DNA of 64,000 nucleotides from Geosporobacter ferrireducens (GCF_001750685.1 NZ_CP017269.1:5621416-5685415), one strand, 5' to 3'; counted from the first letter of the stretch, positions 17,546 to 26,124 are shown. The notes: generated by a model not told the origin, from the sequence alone. Numbers and translations: made by a program.

Positions 17546-19228
17546 TTGAAAAATAAAAGCATTACTGCTGATGAAATTAGCATTCACGATTTGTTAAATA
17601 ATAAAAATGAAATATATAGCATTCCGGTTTATCAACGGGCGTATGAATGGGGAAAAGATCAGTTAGAGGATTTATGGGAGGATATTTCTTCTTTAGCAGA
17701 TGATGAAGATATTCATTTTTTAGGTTCAATTGTTGTAGTTAGCGATATACATAAGAAAAGTTTTAACAGATTTGAAATAGTTGATGGGCAACAAAGAATA
17801 ACTTCAATATTGTTATTTTTAATAGCAATAAGAGACTTATACTTAGAGAATGGCAATGAAAACAATGCTAAGTATATAAACGACAATTATATCTATAGTT
17901 CAAACTTTGATAGTAAAAAATCTAAGTTACAACTAGGCAGAAATGATAACTCAATTTTTGAGATGCTCGTGGAAAGGATACCAATTCCATCTGAATTAAG
18001 AAATAGAAAAGTATACATAGCATATTCCTACTTTAAAACAAAATTAGAATCACAAATAGTAAATTTAAGACAAATCACCGATAAACTGTTATTCTCTGTA
18101 AGTCTCGTTTTGATTGGAACGAATTCGTATTATGATGCTTTTAGGTTATTTGAAACTTTAAATAATAGGGGACTTGAATTATCAGCTGTAGACTTAATTA
18201 AAAATGATATTCTAAGCAAAATATCAAATAATAACTTCTTACTAAATAGAGGCATAGAATTGTGGGATAATTTGATAAAGAATTTAAGTAGTCAAAATAT
18301 TGATAAGGTAAAATTCTTTAGACACTATCTTTTTTCAACAGAAAGTGGAATTGTAAGTAAGCCTAAATTATATTCAAAGTATCAAGATTTAATTGAAAAA
18401 AATGATGATTTAGTTGGGTTTTTAGAAGATATGTTTTTGAAGTCTGAAATATACAGAAAAATATATAATTCAATTATTGGTAGCAAGCATGTTAATTATC
18501 AAATTGCAATAATAAATAGAATTGAAATTTCAACATCTTATACATTATTGTTAAAGCTTTTTAGTGAACATAACATGACCGATGATACTATTTGTAGTAT
18601 TTTAAAGGCAATAGAAATATTCTCGTTAAGGCGAAGCATTTGTAATACAACTACAAGGGATTTAGATAGAATTTTTAATCATTTAGCAATTCATTCATTT
18701 TCACAAGAGAATCCTGTAAAATATATTGTCGAATATTTAAAAACTAGAACACCTAGTGATGAGGAATTTTTCTCAAGTTTTAAAGACAGAGATTTTTTAA
18801 GAGATGACCAAACAAAATACATTCTTGAGTCAATAGAAAACTTTATTACGAATAATACTAATGAGAAAACTATGAACAATAGACAAGATGTACATATCGA
18901 ACACATAATGCCTGTAGAAATTCATTCAGGCAATGCAAAGAAAAGCTTTGGAGATTGGGAGTATTATCTAGGAGAAGATGCTACTAAACATAAATCTTTT
19001 GTTAATAGAATAGGCAATCTAACTTTATTGGGCAGTGGTCTTAATATTAGTGCTTCAAATAATCCATTCCAAGCTAAAACAAAGATATATAGTTATTCAA
19101 ATATACAAATTACTAAAAAGCTATGTAATTATGAAAAATGGGGGTTAAAAGAAATTTCAAAAAGAGGAGAAGAATTAGCAAAAGCTGCTTTACTGATATG
19201 GAATTATGCAGGGATAGAGAAAAATTAA
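17546..19228 (+). CDS. DUF262/DUF1524 protein, GmrSD-like type IV restriction candidate
   Basis: About 560 residues. The N-terminal DUF262 domain has YSIPVYQRAYEW, a ParB/Srx-like fold start, and the DGQQR nucleotide motif in FEIVDGQQRITSILLFL. The C-terminal DUF1524 domain is an HNH-type nuclease with HIEHIMPVE and NRIGNLTLLGSGLN. This GmrS-plus-GmrD fusion is known from type IV enzymes that cut modified phage DNA and from other defence systems. TTG 17546 follows a GGGGGG tract; an ATG at 17528 has no ribosome binding site. It stands alone next to attL. The target, such as modified cytosines, is not readable here. Confidence 0.82.
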   Translation: MKNKSITADEISIHDLLNNKNEIYSIPVYQRAYEWGKDQLEDLWEDISSLADDEDIHFLGSIVVVSDIHKKSFNRFEIVDGQQRITSILLFLIAIRDLYLENGNENNAKYINDNYIYSSNFDSKKSKLQLGRNDNSIFEMLVERIPIPSELRNRKVYIAYSYFKTKLESQIVNLRQITDKLLFSVSLVLIGTNSYYDAFRLFETLNNRGLELSAVDLIKNDILSKISNNNFLLNRGIELWDNLIKNLSSQNIDKVKFFRHYLFSTESGIVSKPKLYSKYQDLIEKNDDLVGFLEDMFLKSEIYRKIYNSIIGSKHVNYQIAIINRIEISTSYTLLLKLFSEHNMTDDTICSILKAIEIFSLRRSICNTTTRDLDRIFNHLAIHSFSQENPVKYIVEYLKTRTPSDEEFFSSFKDRDFLRDDQTKYILESIENFITNNTNEKTMNNRQDVHIEHIMPVEIHSGNAKKSFGDWEYYLGEDATKHKSFVNRIGNLTLLGSGLNISASNNPFQAKTKIYSYSNIQITKKLCNYEKWGLKEISKRGEELAKAALLIWNYAGIEKN

Positions 19229-19319
19229 TTGTAAAGATCTATTCCAATCTACTTTAAATATAATAACTAAAATATAATAACTAAAATAATCCCAAACTAA
19301 TAGAACCCTACCAGCAAAA

Positions 19320-19427
19320 CAAAGACAAGGAAGTAATATTTCCCCTTGTCCCACAAATCCAACACAGTTTGAAGCTGAAAAAACTGCAACTGGAACCAGA
19401 AAAAACCCCGCAGAACAAAACAACTAG
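19320..19427 (+). pseudogene. Remnant of a DUF1643 gene (C-terminal part only)
   Basis: The reading frame gives FPLVPQIQHSLKLKKLQLEP, which lines up with HPLAPQIRHSWKLKKLQLES at the C-terminus of the intact DUF1643 protein at 25472-26026. The upstream five sixths are missing and a one-base deletion shifts the last codons. It is a relic left by gene replacement or recombination. Confidence 0.75.
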
Positions 19428-19467
19428 CCCAAGAGAGCCGCTATAACCGCTTTCTTGGGCTTTTTCT
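19426..19467 (+). terminator. Terminator in left DUF1643 relic
   Basis: AGCCCAAGA (19426-19434) pairs with TCTTGGGCT (19453-19461), followed by TTTTC. It is the same hairpin as at 26025-26066. Confidence 0.75.
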
Positions 19468-19622
19468 GTTTGGGGGAACAGGAAGGGGAACACAAGACTG
19501 GAAAGACGAAAAAAAGAGAAAAACATTCTTAATAAATAATTGAAAATACCATTCTCAATAAAGGGAATAAATGCTAAAATTAATATAAAATTGTTTTACT
19601 ATAACTCTGAGAGGTGATGACA

Positions 19623-20057
19623 ATGATTTTGACTTTGACTTTAGAAACACTTATGCCTAAATTAGAAAAAGCTATCGAATTAGCCAGAATTAATAGGTTA
19701 CATATTGAAAATCAACCAATGGATATCGACTCTTCTGATATGGATAGTCTAGAGGGAATCCTTGAAAATGTGAAAGATGATGCTAACCTGAAAAATTTAG
19801 AGGATTATCTTAATACATTCACTGATAAAGAGATAATGTTAACACAAACAATAATGTATATTGGTAGGGATGAAAACGAGGAGAACCTAAATGAAGAAAG
19901 CAGAGAGTCTTTATTAAACTCAGTAATGAAAGAACTAGGTTTTGTATTAGATAGTAAAATAGATAGAAAAGTAGAAATTAGTCAAATGACTGGTAAAGTA
20001 CCGTTTGATCAATATTTGCAGAGGGGATTAGTCATATTAGGTAACATGAAAATTTGA
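19623..20057 (+). CDS. DUF3775-like hypothetical protein
   Basis: A 144-residue acidic protein. The second half (FTDKEIMLTQTIMYIGRD, then KVPFDQYLQRGLVILG) resembles the DUF3775 pattern of a short helical region ending in a GL..LG motif, but the match is by eye and weak. No catalytic residues are evident. ATG 19623 follows GAGAGGTGATG; an in-frame GTG at 19614 overlaps that site. It stands between the DUF1643 relic and two strong hairpins, so it is transcribed alone. Function unknown. Confidence 0.6.
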   Translation: MILTLTLETLMPKLEKAIELARINRLHIENQPMDIDSSDMDSLEGILENVKDDANLKNLEDYLNTFTDKEIMLTQTIMYIGRDENEENLNEESRESLLNSVMKELGFVLDSKIDRKVEISQMTGKVPFDQYLQRGLVILGNMKI

Positions 20058-20175
20058 TTTGCTAGGTTATATAAAGTAAATAAGACAAAAATTAACACAC
20101 AGATACAGCAAAATTCTAGTAATCACAAAAGAGCAGAATACCATCTAAATAGTTAAAAATAAATTTATTATAATG

Positions 20176-20212
20176 ATAGTCAGCAGCATGGTCCTGTTGG
20201 CTATTATTTTTG
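20176..20212 (+). terminator. Intrinsic terminator after the DUF3775-like gene
   Basis: ATAGTCAGCAG (20176-20186) pairs with CTGTTGGCTAT (20194-20204), with two G-T pairs, followed by TATTTTTG. Part of the 495-base interval 20058-20552, which holds only this hairpin and the one at 20351. Confidence 0.75.
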
Positions 20213-20350
20213 TTAATTGATTACTATATAATAGGAAAACAGTAGTTAAAGCGAAACGGTGAACCTTACCAAAATGACTGCGGTTTTTTGATAAAGAGTT
20301 TCCTAAATCATGTGTAGGAGGCTTGGATCTTCTTCAGTAGACTATTGATA

Positions 20351-20396
20351 AACTTCTGTTTTCTTGAAAAAGAAAGAAAACAGAAGTTTTGTTTTA
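20351..20396 (+). terminator. Strong hairpin upstream of the DUF4297 gene
   Basis: AACTTCTGTTTTCTT (20351-20365) pairs with a complementary arm ending at 20388, loop GAAAAAG, followed by TTGTTTT. It isolates the DUF4297-SMC operon from upstream transcription. Confidence 0.8.
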
Positions 20397-20552
20397 GATC
20401 GTTAGGTCTTATTGATACAAAATGTGTAAGTATGTAAACCAACCAATAGCAAAAAATCTAAGAATTTTAATAAAATAGGAGGTTTCTGGCAGAAAATGTT
20501 GAATAGTTATTTTAGTAATATCTAAAAAATATACTTAGATTGAGGGATAAAA

Positions 20553-21635
20553 GTGAGCTTGAAAGATGCTTTAGTAGCAAATAAACCAAGAGAAATAAGT
20601 GGGTCTAGCTCTGCTAATAGATTTCAATTCCAAAAAGATTGGGCTATATGTAAATTGCTAGAAATGCAGATGAATGATGAAGAATATGTGCTCATAATGG
20701 ATTTTCATGAGGACATTCTTATTATTGATTCAGATATAGCTCCTCAAATTGCAAAGTTTTTTCAACTGAAAACAAAAAGTAATGGAAATTGGACATTAAA
20801 TAGCTTAATCACAAGCACTAAAGGCAAGAACTCCCATTTAGGAAAACTTTATCATAATAAAATGATATTTCCTGTGAATAATATAGAATTGAATTTTGTC
20901 TCAAATGCTCACTACAAATTAAAACTAAAAAATGAAAATAGTGAGGACGCTTGCTTAAGATATAGAGATATATGTTTAAATCAATTAGATTACGAACCGT
21001 TAAAAAAAATAACCAAGAAAATAAAAGATGAGTTTATTTTAAAGGACGAGCCTCAATTTAAGGATATAACTTATATGCGTGTTACAGAACTAGATATTCA
21101 TTCACGCGAGCCATATACAAAGGGGAAAGTAGCAGAGTTTTTTGATGCTATAGACAAAGGGACAAAAGTTAATCCTGCTGCTGTATACAGGATGCTATCC
21201 AATGAAATTGCAAAAAGAAATGACTATGAATGGAAGATACAGTCTTTTGGAGATATCATAACATATAAAGGGATAAGCAAGAGCACATTTACAGGGTTCT
21301 TGAATGATTTGATAAGACATAGCCAAGTTTATTGTGATTGGCAAAACATTGAACCTAATCTTTTAGCAAATGGAAGCGGCTTAAGAGAAATAAAGGCAAT
21401 TAAAGATAAATGGAAGACATATGAAATAGAAAGACTTAGTATTAAAAGCAATCCTACACTAAATGGGATAAGAGAGAGGATTATAGACATTCTTGAAACA
21501 ATAGAGGATGACTCAAATTATAAGATACTTATGGAGAGTACTTTTACTGAATATTCAAAGAGATACGAGATATTTCCTGTGTTGTATGATGAATACTATA
21601 TAAAAGCAATAATACTAATGGAGTTTTGTTTATGA
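20553..21635 (+). CDS. DUF4297 (Cap4-type) nuclease, Lamassu/Ddm-like subunit A
   Basis: A 360-residue protein. The N-terminal region (PREISGSSSANRFQFQKDW, then LLEMQ, VLIMDFHEDILIID and FFQLKTK) matches DUF4297, a PD-(D/E)xK dsDNA endonuclease domain also found in Cap4 and in LmuA/DdmA. The QxK of FQLKTK is the expected catalytic element. No SAVED domain is visible in the C-terminal half, so it is not a CBASS Cap4. GTG start after GAGGG. The next gene is an SMC-like ATPase 60 bases downstream. This pairing is that of Lamassu-type defence, where the ATPase senses DNA and frees the nuclease. The assignment to that family is inference. Confidence 0.75.
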   Translation: MSLKDALVANKPREISGSSSANRFQFQKDWAICKLLEMQMNDEEYVLIMDFHEDILIIDSDIAPQIAKFFQLKTKSNGNWTLNSLITSTKGKNSHLGKLYHNKMIFPVNNIELNFVSNAHYKLKLKNENSEDACLRYRDICLNQLDYEPLKKITKKIKDEFILKDEPQFKDITYMRVTELDIHSREPYTKGKVAEFFDAIDKGTKVNPAAVYRMLSNEIAKRNDYEWKIQSFGDIITYKGISKSTFTGFLNDLIRHSQVYCDWQNIEPNLLANGSGLREIKAIKDKWKTYEIERLSIKSNPTLNGIRERIIDILETIEDDSNYKILMESTFTEYSKRYEIFPVLYDEYYIKAIILMEFCL

Positions 21636-21695
21636 TGAAAAATAATGAAATTGAAAATTATAAAAAATTAATTAGAAATTTGAGGTTAGGGAAAA

Positions 21696-23393
21696 ATGAA
21701 AAAATTAAGATTCAAAGAGTTAATAATAATATCATTAGTAGAGAGCAGTGCGAGAAAAATAAATCTTGATGCAGATGTTAATGTATTTATTGGGGATAAT
21801 GATACTGGTAAATCTAGCTTTATCAAAAGCATCTACTACGCATTAGGAGCTACTCCTCCTCAGGTACATCCTGAATGGACTCAAATTATGCCTATAACGA
21901 TACTAAAGTTCGCTAAGGATGATATTATTTACAATATGTTTAGGCATGGAAGTTACATCGTATTATTCAATGAAAACTATGAGATTATTAATACATTTGC
22001 CAGTATCGGAAACGAACTTTCTCCTTACTATGAAGACTTTTTTGATTTTAAATTGAAATTAACTCACTCTACTAGTGGAGAGCTAAAAACCCCCTTACCT
22101 TCACATTACTTTCTTCCATTCTATATTGACCAGGACGTAGGCTGGAATAAGAATTGGAACTCTTTTGACAGATTGACAGAATTCAAAGGTTGGAGAAAAG
22201 ATTTAATTGAATATCATACAGGAATAAAACCAAATGAATACTATATATTAAAAGCTGAGAAAATTCTCATGTCAGAACTGGGAAAGGAAATAACCTCTGA
22301 GCTAAACGCACTAGAAAGGGTGTACTTAAAGGCGATTGAAAAGAATAACAGTGTTTTACAGGTAAATATTGATGTTAAGCAATTCGAAAAAGACATTGAA
22401 CATCTGGTTATTAAACTGAACGAAATCAAAGATATTGAGAATAAATACAGGACCAAGATTTTAGACTTATATAATGAAAAGGCTATAATTGATCATCATA
22501 TTAAGCTAGCAGAAAGTACTATAAAAGAATTAAATAAAGATTATGATTTTGCAGAGCAGTTAAATGAAACGATCGAATGTCCTACATGTGGGGCGATGCA
22601 TCCAAATACATTTGCTCAGAGGTATATTATTGCTCAAGATGAAAATAGATGCTATGAACTGTTATTGCAGCTTAATCAAGAAAAAGGAAAGATTGAAGCA
22701 AAGATATCTAAAGAAAATGTAGAACTCGAGGAGTATTCTTATAAGAAAAACGAAATAGAAGCAATCTTAAATCAAAAAAGAGAAGAGATAAAGTTTAATG
22801 ATTACATCGAAAACGTAGGAAATAGCAAGTTAGTGGATGCTTTAAAAGATGAGCTAAGTATTCTTCGAAATAGAATTGCAGATATTGATGGAACAATTAA
22901 AAATATTAATAAAAAGATGAGAAAATATGTTAGCGGTGAACTTCAAGAAGAGATAGAAGGATACTATTTTAAGCTAATGAAATCATTCTTATTTAAGTTA
23001 AACGTAAATAAGCTGAAGGAAGAGACATTTAAATCGATTTCTAGTTCTATTAAAGAAAATGGAAGTGATCTATCAAGAGCATTGTTAGCATATACCTACA
23101 GTGTTCTATTGGTGATGGAGAAGTATTCTTCTACTTACAAATGCCCAATAATTATAGATTCACCTCTGCAAAACGAACAAGATGATAAAAATAGTGTAAA
23201 AATACTCGAATTTATAAGGGATCATAAACCTGAATATTCTCAGTTGATTTTAAGCTGTGTAGATATTCATGGTGTAGAATTTGAAGGAAACATTATAGAA
23301 TTGACAGATAAATATCATTTTCTTAGTAAGGATAAGTTCGGGGAGATATTTGCTGAAGTACAATTTATTATTGATAAAGCTATGAAGATATAA
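21696..23393 (+). CDS. SMC/Rad50-like ATPase with zinc hook, Lamassu/Ddm-like subunit
   Basis: A 565-residue ABC-type ATPase. Walker A is GDNDTGKSSF (33-42), a coiled coil is split by a CPTCG zinc hook (C295, C298), the signature-like region is SDLSRALLAY (about 454), and Walker B is CPIIIDSPLQNEQ (about 487). Length is short for SMC and right for the ATPase of Lamassu, DdmABC and ABC-three-component systems. It is translated from ATG after GAGG, and its start region overlaps a 45-codon frame (21632-21769) that begins at the stop of the nuclease gene. A clear middle component is not visible. A terminator follows. Confidence 0.8.
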   Translation: MKKLRFKELIIISLVESSARKINLDADVNVFIGDNDTGKSSFIKSIYYALGATPPQVHPEWTQIMPITILKFAKDDIIYNMFRHGSYIVLFNENYEIINTFASIGNELSPYYEDFFDFKLKLTHSTSGELKTPLPSHYFLPFYIDQDVGWNKNWNSFDRLTEFKGWRKDLIEYHTGIKPNEYYILKAEKILMSELGKEITSELNALERVYLKAIEKNNSVLQVNIDVKQFEKDIEHLVIKLNEIKDIENKYRTKILDLYNEKAIIDHHIKLAESTIKELNKDYDFAEQLNETIECPTCGAMHPNTFAQRYIIAQDENRCYELLLQLNQEKGKIEAKISKENVELEEYSYKKNEIEAILNQKREEIKFNDYIENVGNSKLVDALKDELSILRNRIADIDGTIKNINKKMRKYVSGELQEEIEGYYFKLMKSFLFKLNVNKLKEETFKSISSSIKENGSDLSRALLAYTYSVLLVMEKYSSTYKCPIIIDSPLQNEQDDKNSVKILEFIRDHKPEYSQLILSCVDIHGVEFEGNIIELTDKYHFLSKDKFGEIFAEVQFIIDKAMKI

Positions 23394-23394
23394 G

Positions 23395-23431
23395 AAGGTA
23401 GGAGTATACATAACCATACTCCTACCTTTTG
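23395..23431. terminator. Terminator between the SMC and BamHI-type genes
   Basis: AAGGTAGGAGTA (23395-23406) pairs perfectly with TACTCCTACCTT (23417-23428), 12 pairs, between two converging genes. Confidence 0.88.
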
Positions 23432-23460
23432 TATGAGGGATTATCCAAATGCTCGACTTT

Positions 23461-24063
23461 TTATATCTTTGCTCTTCCATCTGTGCCTTTTACTATTTTC
23501 GGAACATCCATGGATAAATCATCATGCTCAATTTCGATAACAATCAAGCAACCTTCTTTGATATTATAATTTGCTTTTTTCCAGACAGGAAAATAAGGCT
23601 CTAGCTCTCTGAAATTTCCTACTCTATCTGTTAGATATCTATACATTTCCCTAGAAGGCATTACCAATATACCACAAATCAAGGTGCCTTTTAATAAACC
23701 AGATACCATCTTATTAATAGCTCTATGTGAGGAACTAATATTTCCAGTCTCCCATTCTAAAGCTATATGCTTTCCTGAAAGAGGATAGGTAGCATCTATA
23801 GGTCCTGGCTTAGTAGGTGTTACGCCCACATCTAGGCGATGCTCTAGTATCCACCCATAATGTTTCAAGTCTTCAAAAAAACTATCTTTTATTGGTTTCA
23901 CACCATTTGATTTTTCCTTTTCATATAGAGTGAACTTTCCTGTGCCTCTAGGATGATCCATTGATTCTATTAATTCTTTGACTTTATTTAAAAGTGTTCT
24001 TAGATCTTCCCTTTCAAGAGTGTTATTAATATTGATGATAGTATTAATGCTTTTTACTTTCAT
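23461..24063 (-). CDS. Type II restriction endonuclease, BamHI family
   Basis: A 200-residue endonuclease strongly resembling BamHI (213 residues), as I recall its sequence. Catalytic residues align: D90 in GPIDATY (BamHI D94), and E103 and E105 in ALEWETGNISSSHR (E111, E113). BamHI base-contact residues also appear kept: N108 and S110 (N116, S118), R114 (R122), D146-R147 in YLTDRVGNF (D154, R155) and D195 in VKGTDG (D196). The flanking ELEPYF is shared. GGATCC is therefore the predicted target, as inference. It is divergent from the methyltransferase at 24198, with a 134-base spacer that could hold shared control sites; no separate controller gene is seen. Confidence 0.88.
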   Translation of the reverse strand: MKVKSINTIININNTLEREDLRTLLNKVKELIESMDHPRGTGKFTLYEKEKSNGVKPIKDSFFEDLKHYGWILEHRLDVGVTPTKPGPIDATYPLSGKHIALEWETGNISSSHRAINKMVSGLLKGTLICGILVMPSREMYRYLTDRVGNFRELEPYFPVWKKANYNIKEGCLIVIEIEHDDLSMDVPKIVKGTDGRAKI

Positions 24064-24197
24064 AAAATACCTCCTAAATAAAGTTATGTGATCCTGATAC
24101 CATAATATTACATATGGATCTCATAGTCAATAGGAAATTTATATGTATCGAAATCAAAATTATGATAAAATATTATTGTTAACGAGGAGTGATGAAT

Positions 24198-25388
24198 GTG
24201 AAAAATGAAAAAAAGATTCATTTAAATAGACTGTATAAAGTGCTGAATATCAAGGAAAGAAGTGATTTGAGAAATGTGGCTAAAAAGTTAAAGCTCAAAG
24301 TTGATCAATTGGAATATTATAATGATAATATGATTTTTCCAGATGGACATGTACTTGATAGAATTTTAGAGGTAACAGGCTATACAGAACTTGAGTTAAA
24401 GATAAGACTGGGAATGCTAGATAATGAGATAATAAGATGGATAGCTGATAATCCAGAGATTATTCTAAATAAGTATACTCTTCCAATAAACACATTGGGA
24501 GAGTTACCGATACCAAACTTCACAACTCAATACGGTGAATTATATCAGGCAGATAGCATTGAATTGATGAAGGCTATGCAGGAAAATTCAATAGATATGA
24601 TTTTTGCTGATCCGCCATTTAACCTATCTAAAACATATGGGTCTGGTATTGATGATAATTTATCAGAAGAAGAATATTTGGCTTGGACAGAAAAATGGAT
24701 TTCTGAATGCGTAAGGATCTTAAAGCCAGGAGGAGCTTTATTTGTTTATAATATACCTAAGTGGCTAACGTATACTTCAAATATTTTGAATAAGTATTTA
24801 TTATTCAGACATTGGATTTCCATTAATTTTAGAGCTGTGACACCTCCTATTGCGAATAAACTGAATGTCAATCATTATGGGGTACTCTATTATATAAAAG
24901 GTGAAAAACCTAATGTATTTAATACTCAACGAATTCCCATGAAAACTTGCAGACATTGTGGTGGAGAGATACATGACTATGGTGGAAAGAAAAGAGATGT
25001 GAATGTAAACGGACAGACAATCTCTGATATTTGGGAAGACATTCATCCAGTGAGGCATAAAGGACATAAAAATAGAGAAGAAAATGAATTGCCAATCAAA
25101 TTACTCTTTAGAATTGTCTCATTAGCAACTAATGAAGGCGATATAGTGTTTGATCCATTTGGAGGGAGTGGCACGACATATATTGCGGCTGAATTATTAA
25201 ATAGAAGGTGGATAGGTTCGGAAATCGGCTCGCCTGATCCCATAGTTACTAGATTTAATAATATGACTAGAGATAGAGAAAAATTGCAAGTATTCCTTGA
25301 TGAAAGTGATAAAATTTTTACTGATGAACAAAGGGATCTGAGAGTTACCAATGGATTTTGGCTTCCAGAAGATTTTGAACAAAATTAG
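24198..25388 (+). CDS. DNA amino-methyltransferase partnered with the BamHI-type enzyme
   Basis: About 396 residues. Motif IV is DPPF (about 138-141, in FADPPFNLSKTYG) and the AdoMet-binding motif DPFGGSGTT comes later, so catalysis precedes the cofactor motif (beta order). It methylates an exocyclic amino group, m6A or m4C. Residues 15-75 look like a helix-turn-helix (KERSDLRNVAKKLKLKVDQL), which could autoregulate. A CRHCGGEIH segment in the middle resembles half a zinc site. GTG 24198 is chosen for its eight-base spacing from GAGGAG; in-frame ATG 24192 is too close. It should protect the host from the neighbouring nuclease. Confidence 0.88.
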   Translation: MKNEKKIHLNRLYKVLNIKERSDLRNVAKKLKLKVDQLEYYNDNMIFPDGHVLDRILEVTGYTELELKIRLGMLDNEIIRWIADNPEIILNKYTLPINTLGELPIPNFTTQYGELYQADSIELMKAMQENSIDMIFADPPFNLSKTYGSGIDDNLSEEEYLAWTEKWISECVRILKPGGALFVYNIPKWLTYTSNILNKYLLFRHWISINFRAVTPPIANKLNVNHYGVLYYIKGEKPNVFNTQRIPMKTCRHCGGEIHDYGGKKRDVNVNGQTISDIWEDIHPVRHKGHKNREENELPIKLLFRIVSLATNEGDIVFDPFGGSGTTYIAAELLNRRWIGSEIGSPDPIVTRFNNMTRDREKLQVFLDESDKIFTDEQRDLRVTNGFWLPEDFEQN

Positions 25389-25417
25389 ATAATAAAGAAT
25401 ATGCAATAAAGCATCTT

Positions 25418-25450
25418 TTGGCCCAAGTGATACAAAAACACTTGGGCTAA
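25418..25450. repeat. Inverted repeat upstream of the DUF1643 gene
   Basis: TTGGCCCAAGTG (25418-25429) pairs with CACTTGGGCTAA (25439-25450), 12 pairs with one G-T. Its arms share GCCCAAG/CTTGGGC with the terminator directly after the DUF1643 gene (26025-26060), so the gene is bracketed by similar hairpins. No T run follows on the plus strand. Confidence 0.7.
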
Positions 25451-25471
25451 TACTTTCTAGGAGGGAGAAAT

Positions 25472-26026
25472 GTGTCAATAGTAGAGAAAAGTATATTGAA
25501 AACAGAAGTAATATTTTCCCAAGATAAACAACATAGATATCTGCTAAGAAAGGAATGGGATAAAGGTAAGAAAAAAGCAATGGTTATAATGATTAACCCC
25601 AGTTCGGCTGATGAACTACTGATAGATCATACAACCATGTACGTAGTCAATAATCTGTCTAAGATTGGCTTTGGTTCAGTAGATATCGTTAATATCTTTT
25701 CCAAGATAAATACTAAAATCATTACAAAAGGAGATGTGGAAGAATTAGCAGATGAAACAAATGATACTCAAATTCTAAAATCCGCTACTAAGGTAGATAA
25801 TATAATCATTGCCTGGGGGAAGGTAGGTGAAAATAATAAGAAGGTAAAGGAAAGGCAGGAACAAGTAATAAAGCTGCTAATGGAATATAAAGATAAATTC
25901 TGCACCATTCAGGACAGCAAAGGGAGGGAAGGCTTCCACCCCCTCGCCCCACAAATTCGACATAGTTGGAAGCTGAAAAAACTGCAACTGGAATCAGAAA
26001 AAACTCCAGAGGAATCACACAACTAG
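25472..26026 (+). CDS. DUF1643 family protein
   Basis: A 184-residue protein of the DUF1643 family, function unknown. Typical features are an N-terminal RYLLRKEW, MVIMINPSSAD near residue 42, VDIVNIFSKI near 74, IIIAWGKVG near 111, and a C-terminal HPLAPQIRHSW. The invariant MxNPS and AWG/HP motifs suggest a ligand-binding or hydrolase fold, but no activity is established here. GTG start after AGGAGGG. The gene is bracketed by hairpins with shared arms, and its 3' end and terminator are present a second time at 19320. Confidence 0.85.
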   Translation: MSIVEKSILKTEVIFSQDKQHRYLLRKEWDKGKKKAMVIMINPSSADELLIDHTTMYVVNNLSKIGFGSVDIVNIFSKINTKIITKGDVEELADETNDTQILKSATKVDNIIIAWGKVGENNKKVKERQEQVIKLLMEYKDKFCTIQDSKGREGFHPLAPQIRHSWKLKKLQLESEKTPEESHN

Positions 26027-26124
26027 CCCAAGAGAGCCGCTAAAACCGCTTTCTTGGGCTTTTTCTGTTTGGTGGAACAGGAAGGGGAACACAAGACTGG
26101 CAAGCCGAAAAAAACGAGGAAAAC
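25918..26124 (+). repeat. Direct repeat, right copy
   Basis: Diverged copy of 19320-19524; it covers the last 36 codons of the DUF1643 gene, its terminator and about 60 bases beyond. Confidence 0.85.
26025..26066 (+). terminator. Terminator after the DUF1643 gene
   Basis: AGCCCAAGA (26025-26033) pairs with TCTTGGGCT (26052-26060), with an inner GCCGC/GCT-rich bulge, then TTTTC. It overlaps the stop codon. Confidence 0.8.

Larger units (their letters stand above)
19320..19524 (+). repeat. Direct repeat, left copy (end of DUF1643 gene plus terminator)
   Basis: This 205-base segment is a diverged direct copy of 25918-26124. Both contain the 3' end of a DUF1643 reading frame, the same AGCCCAAGA/TCTTGGGCT terminator and about 60 bases downstream (GGAACAGGAAGGGGAACACA is identical). 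The copies lie 6.6 kb apart and bracket the DUF4297/SMC and BamHI-type loci. The 394-base interval 19229-19622 holds this repeat and no other gene. Confidence 0.85.

Noticed and set aside
20553..21635. CBASS Cap4 effector
   Set aside because: DUF4297 is shared with Cap4, but no SAVED domain and no CD-NTase gene nearby; the SMC-like partner points to a Lamassu-type system.
21632..21769. 45-codon frame as the missing middle component
   Set aside because: It overlaps the ATPase start by 74 bases, has no ribosome binding site of its own and no recognisable motif; kept only as a possibility in the finding.
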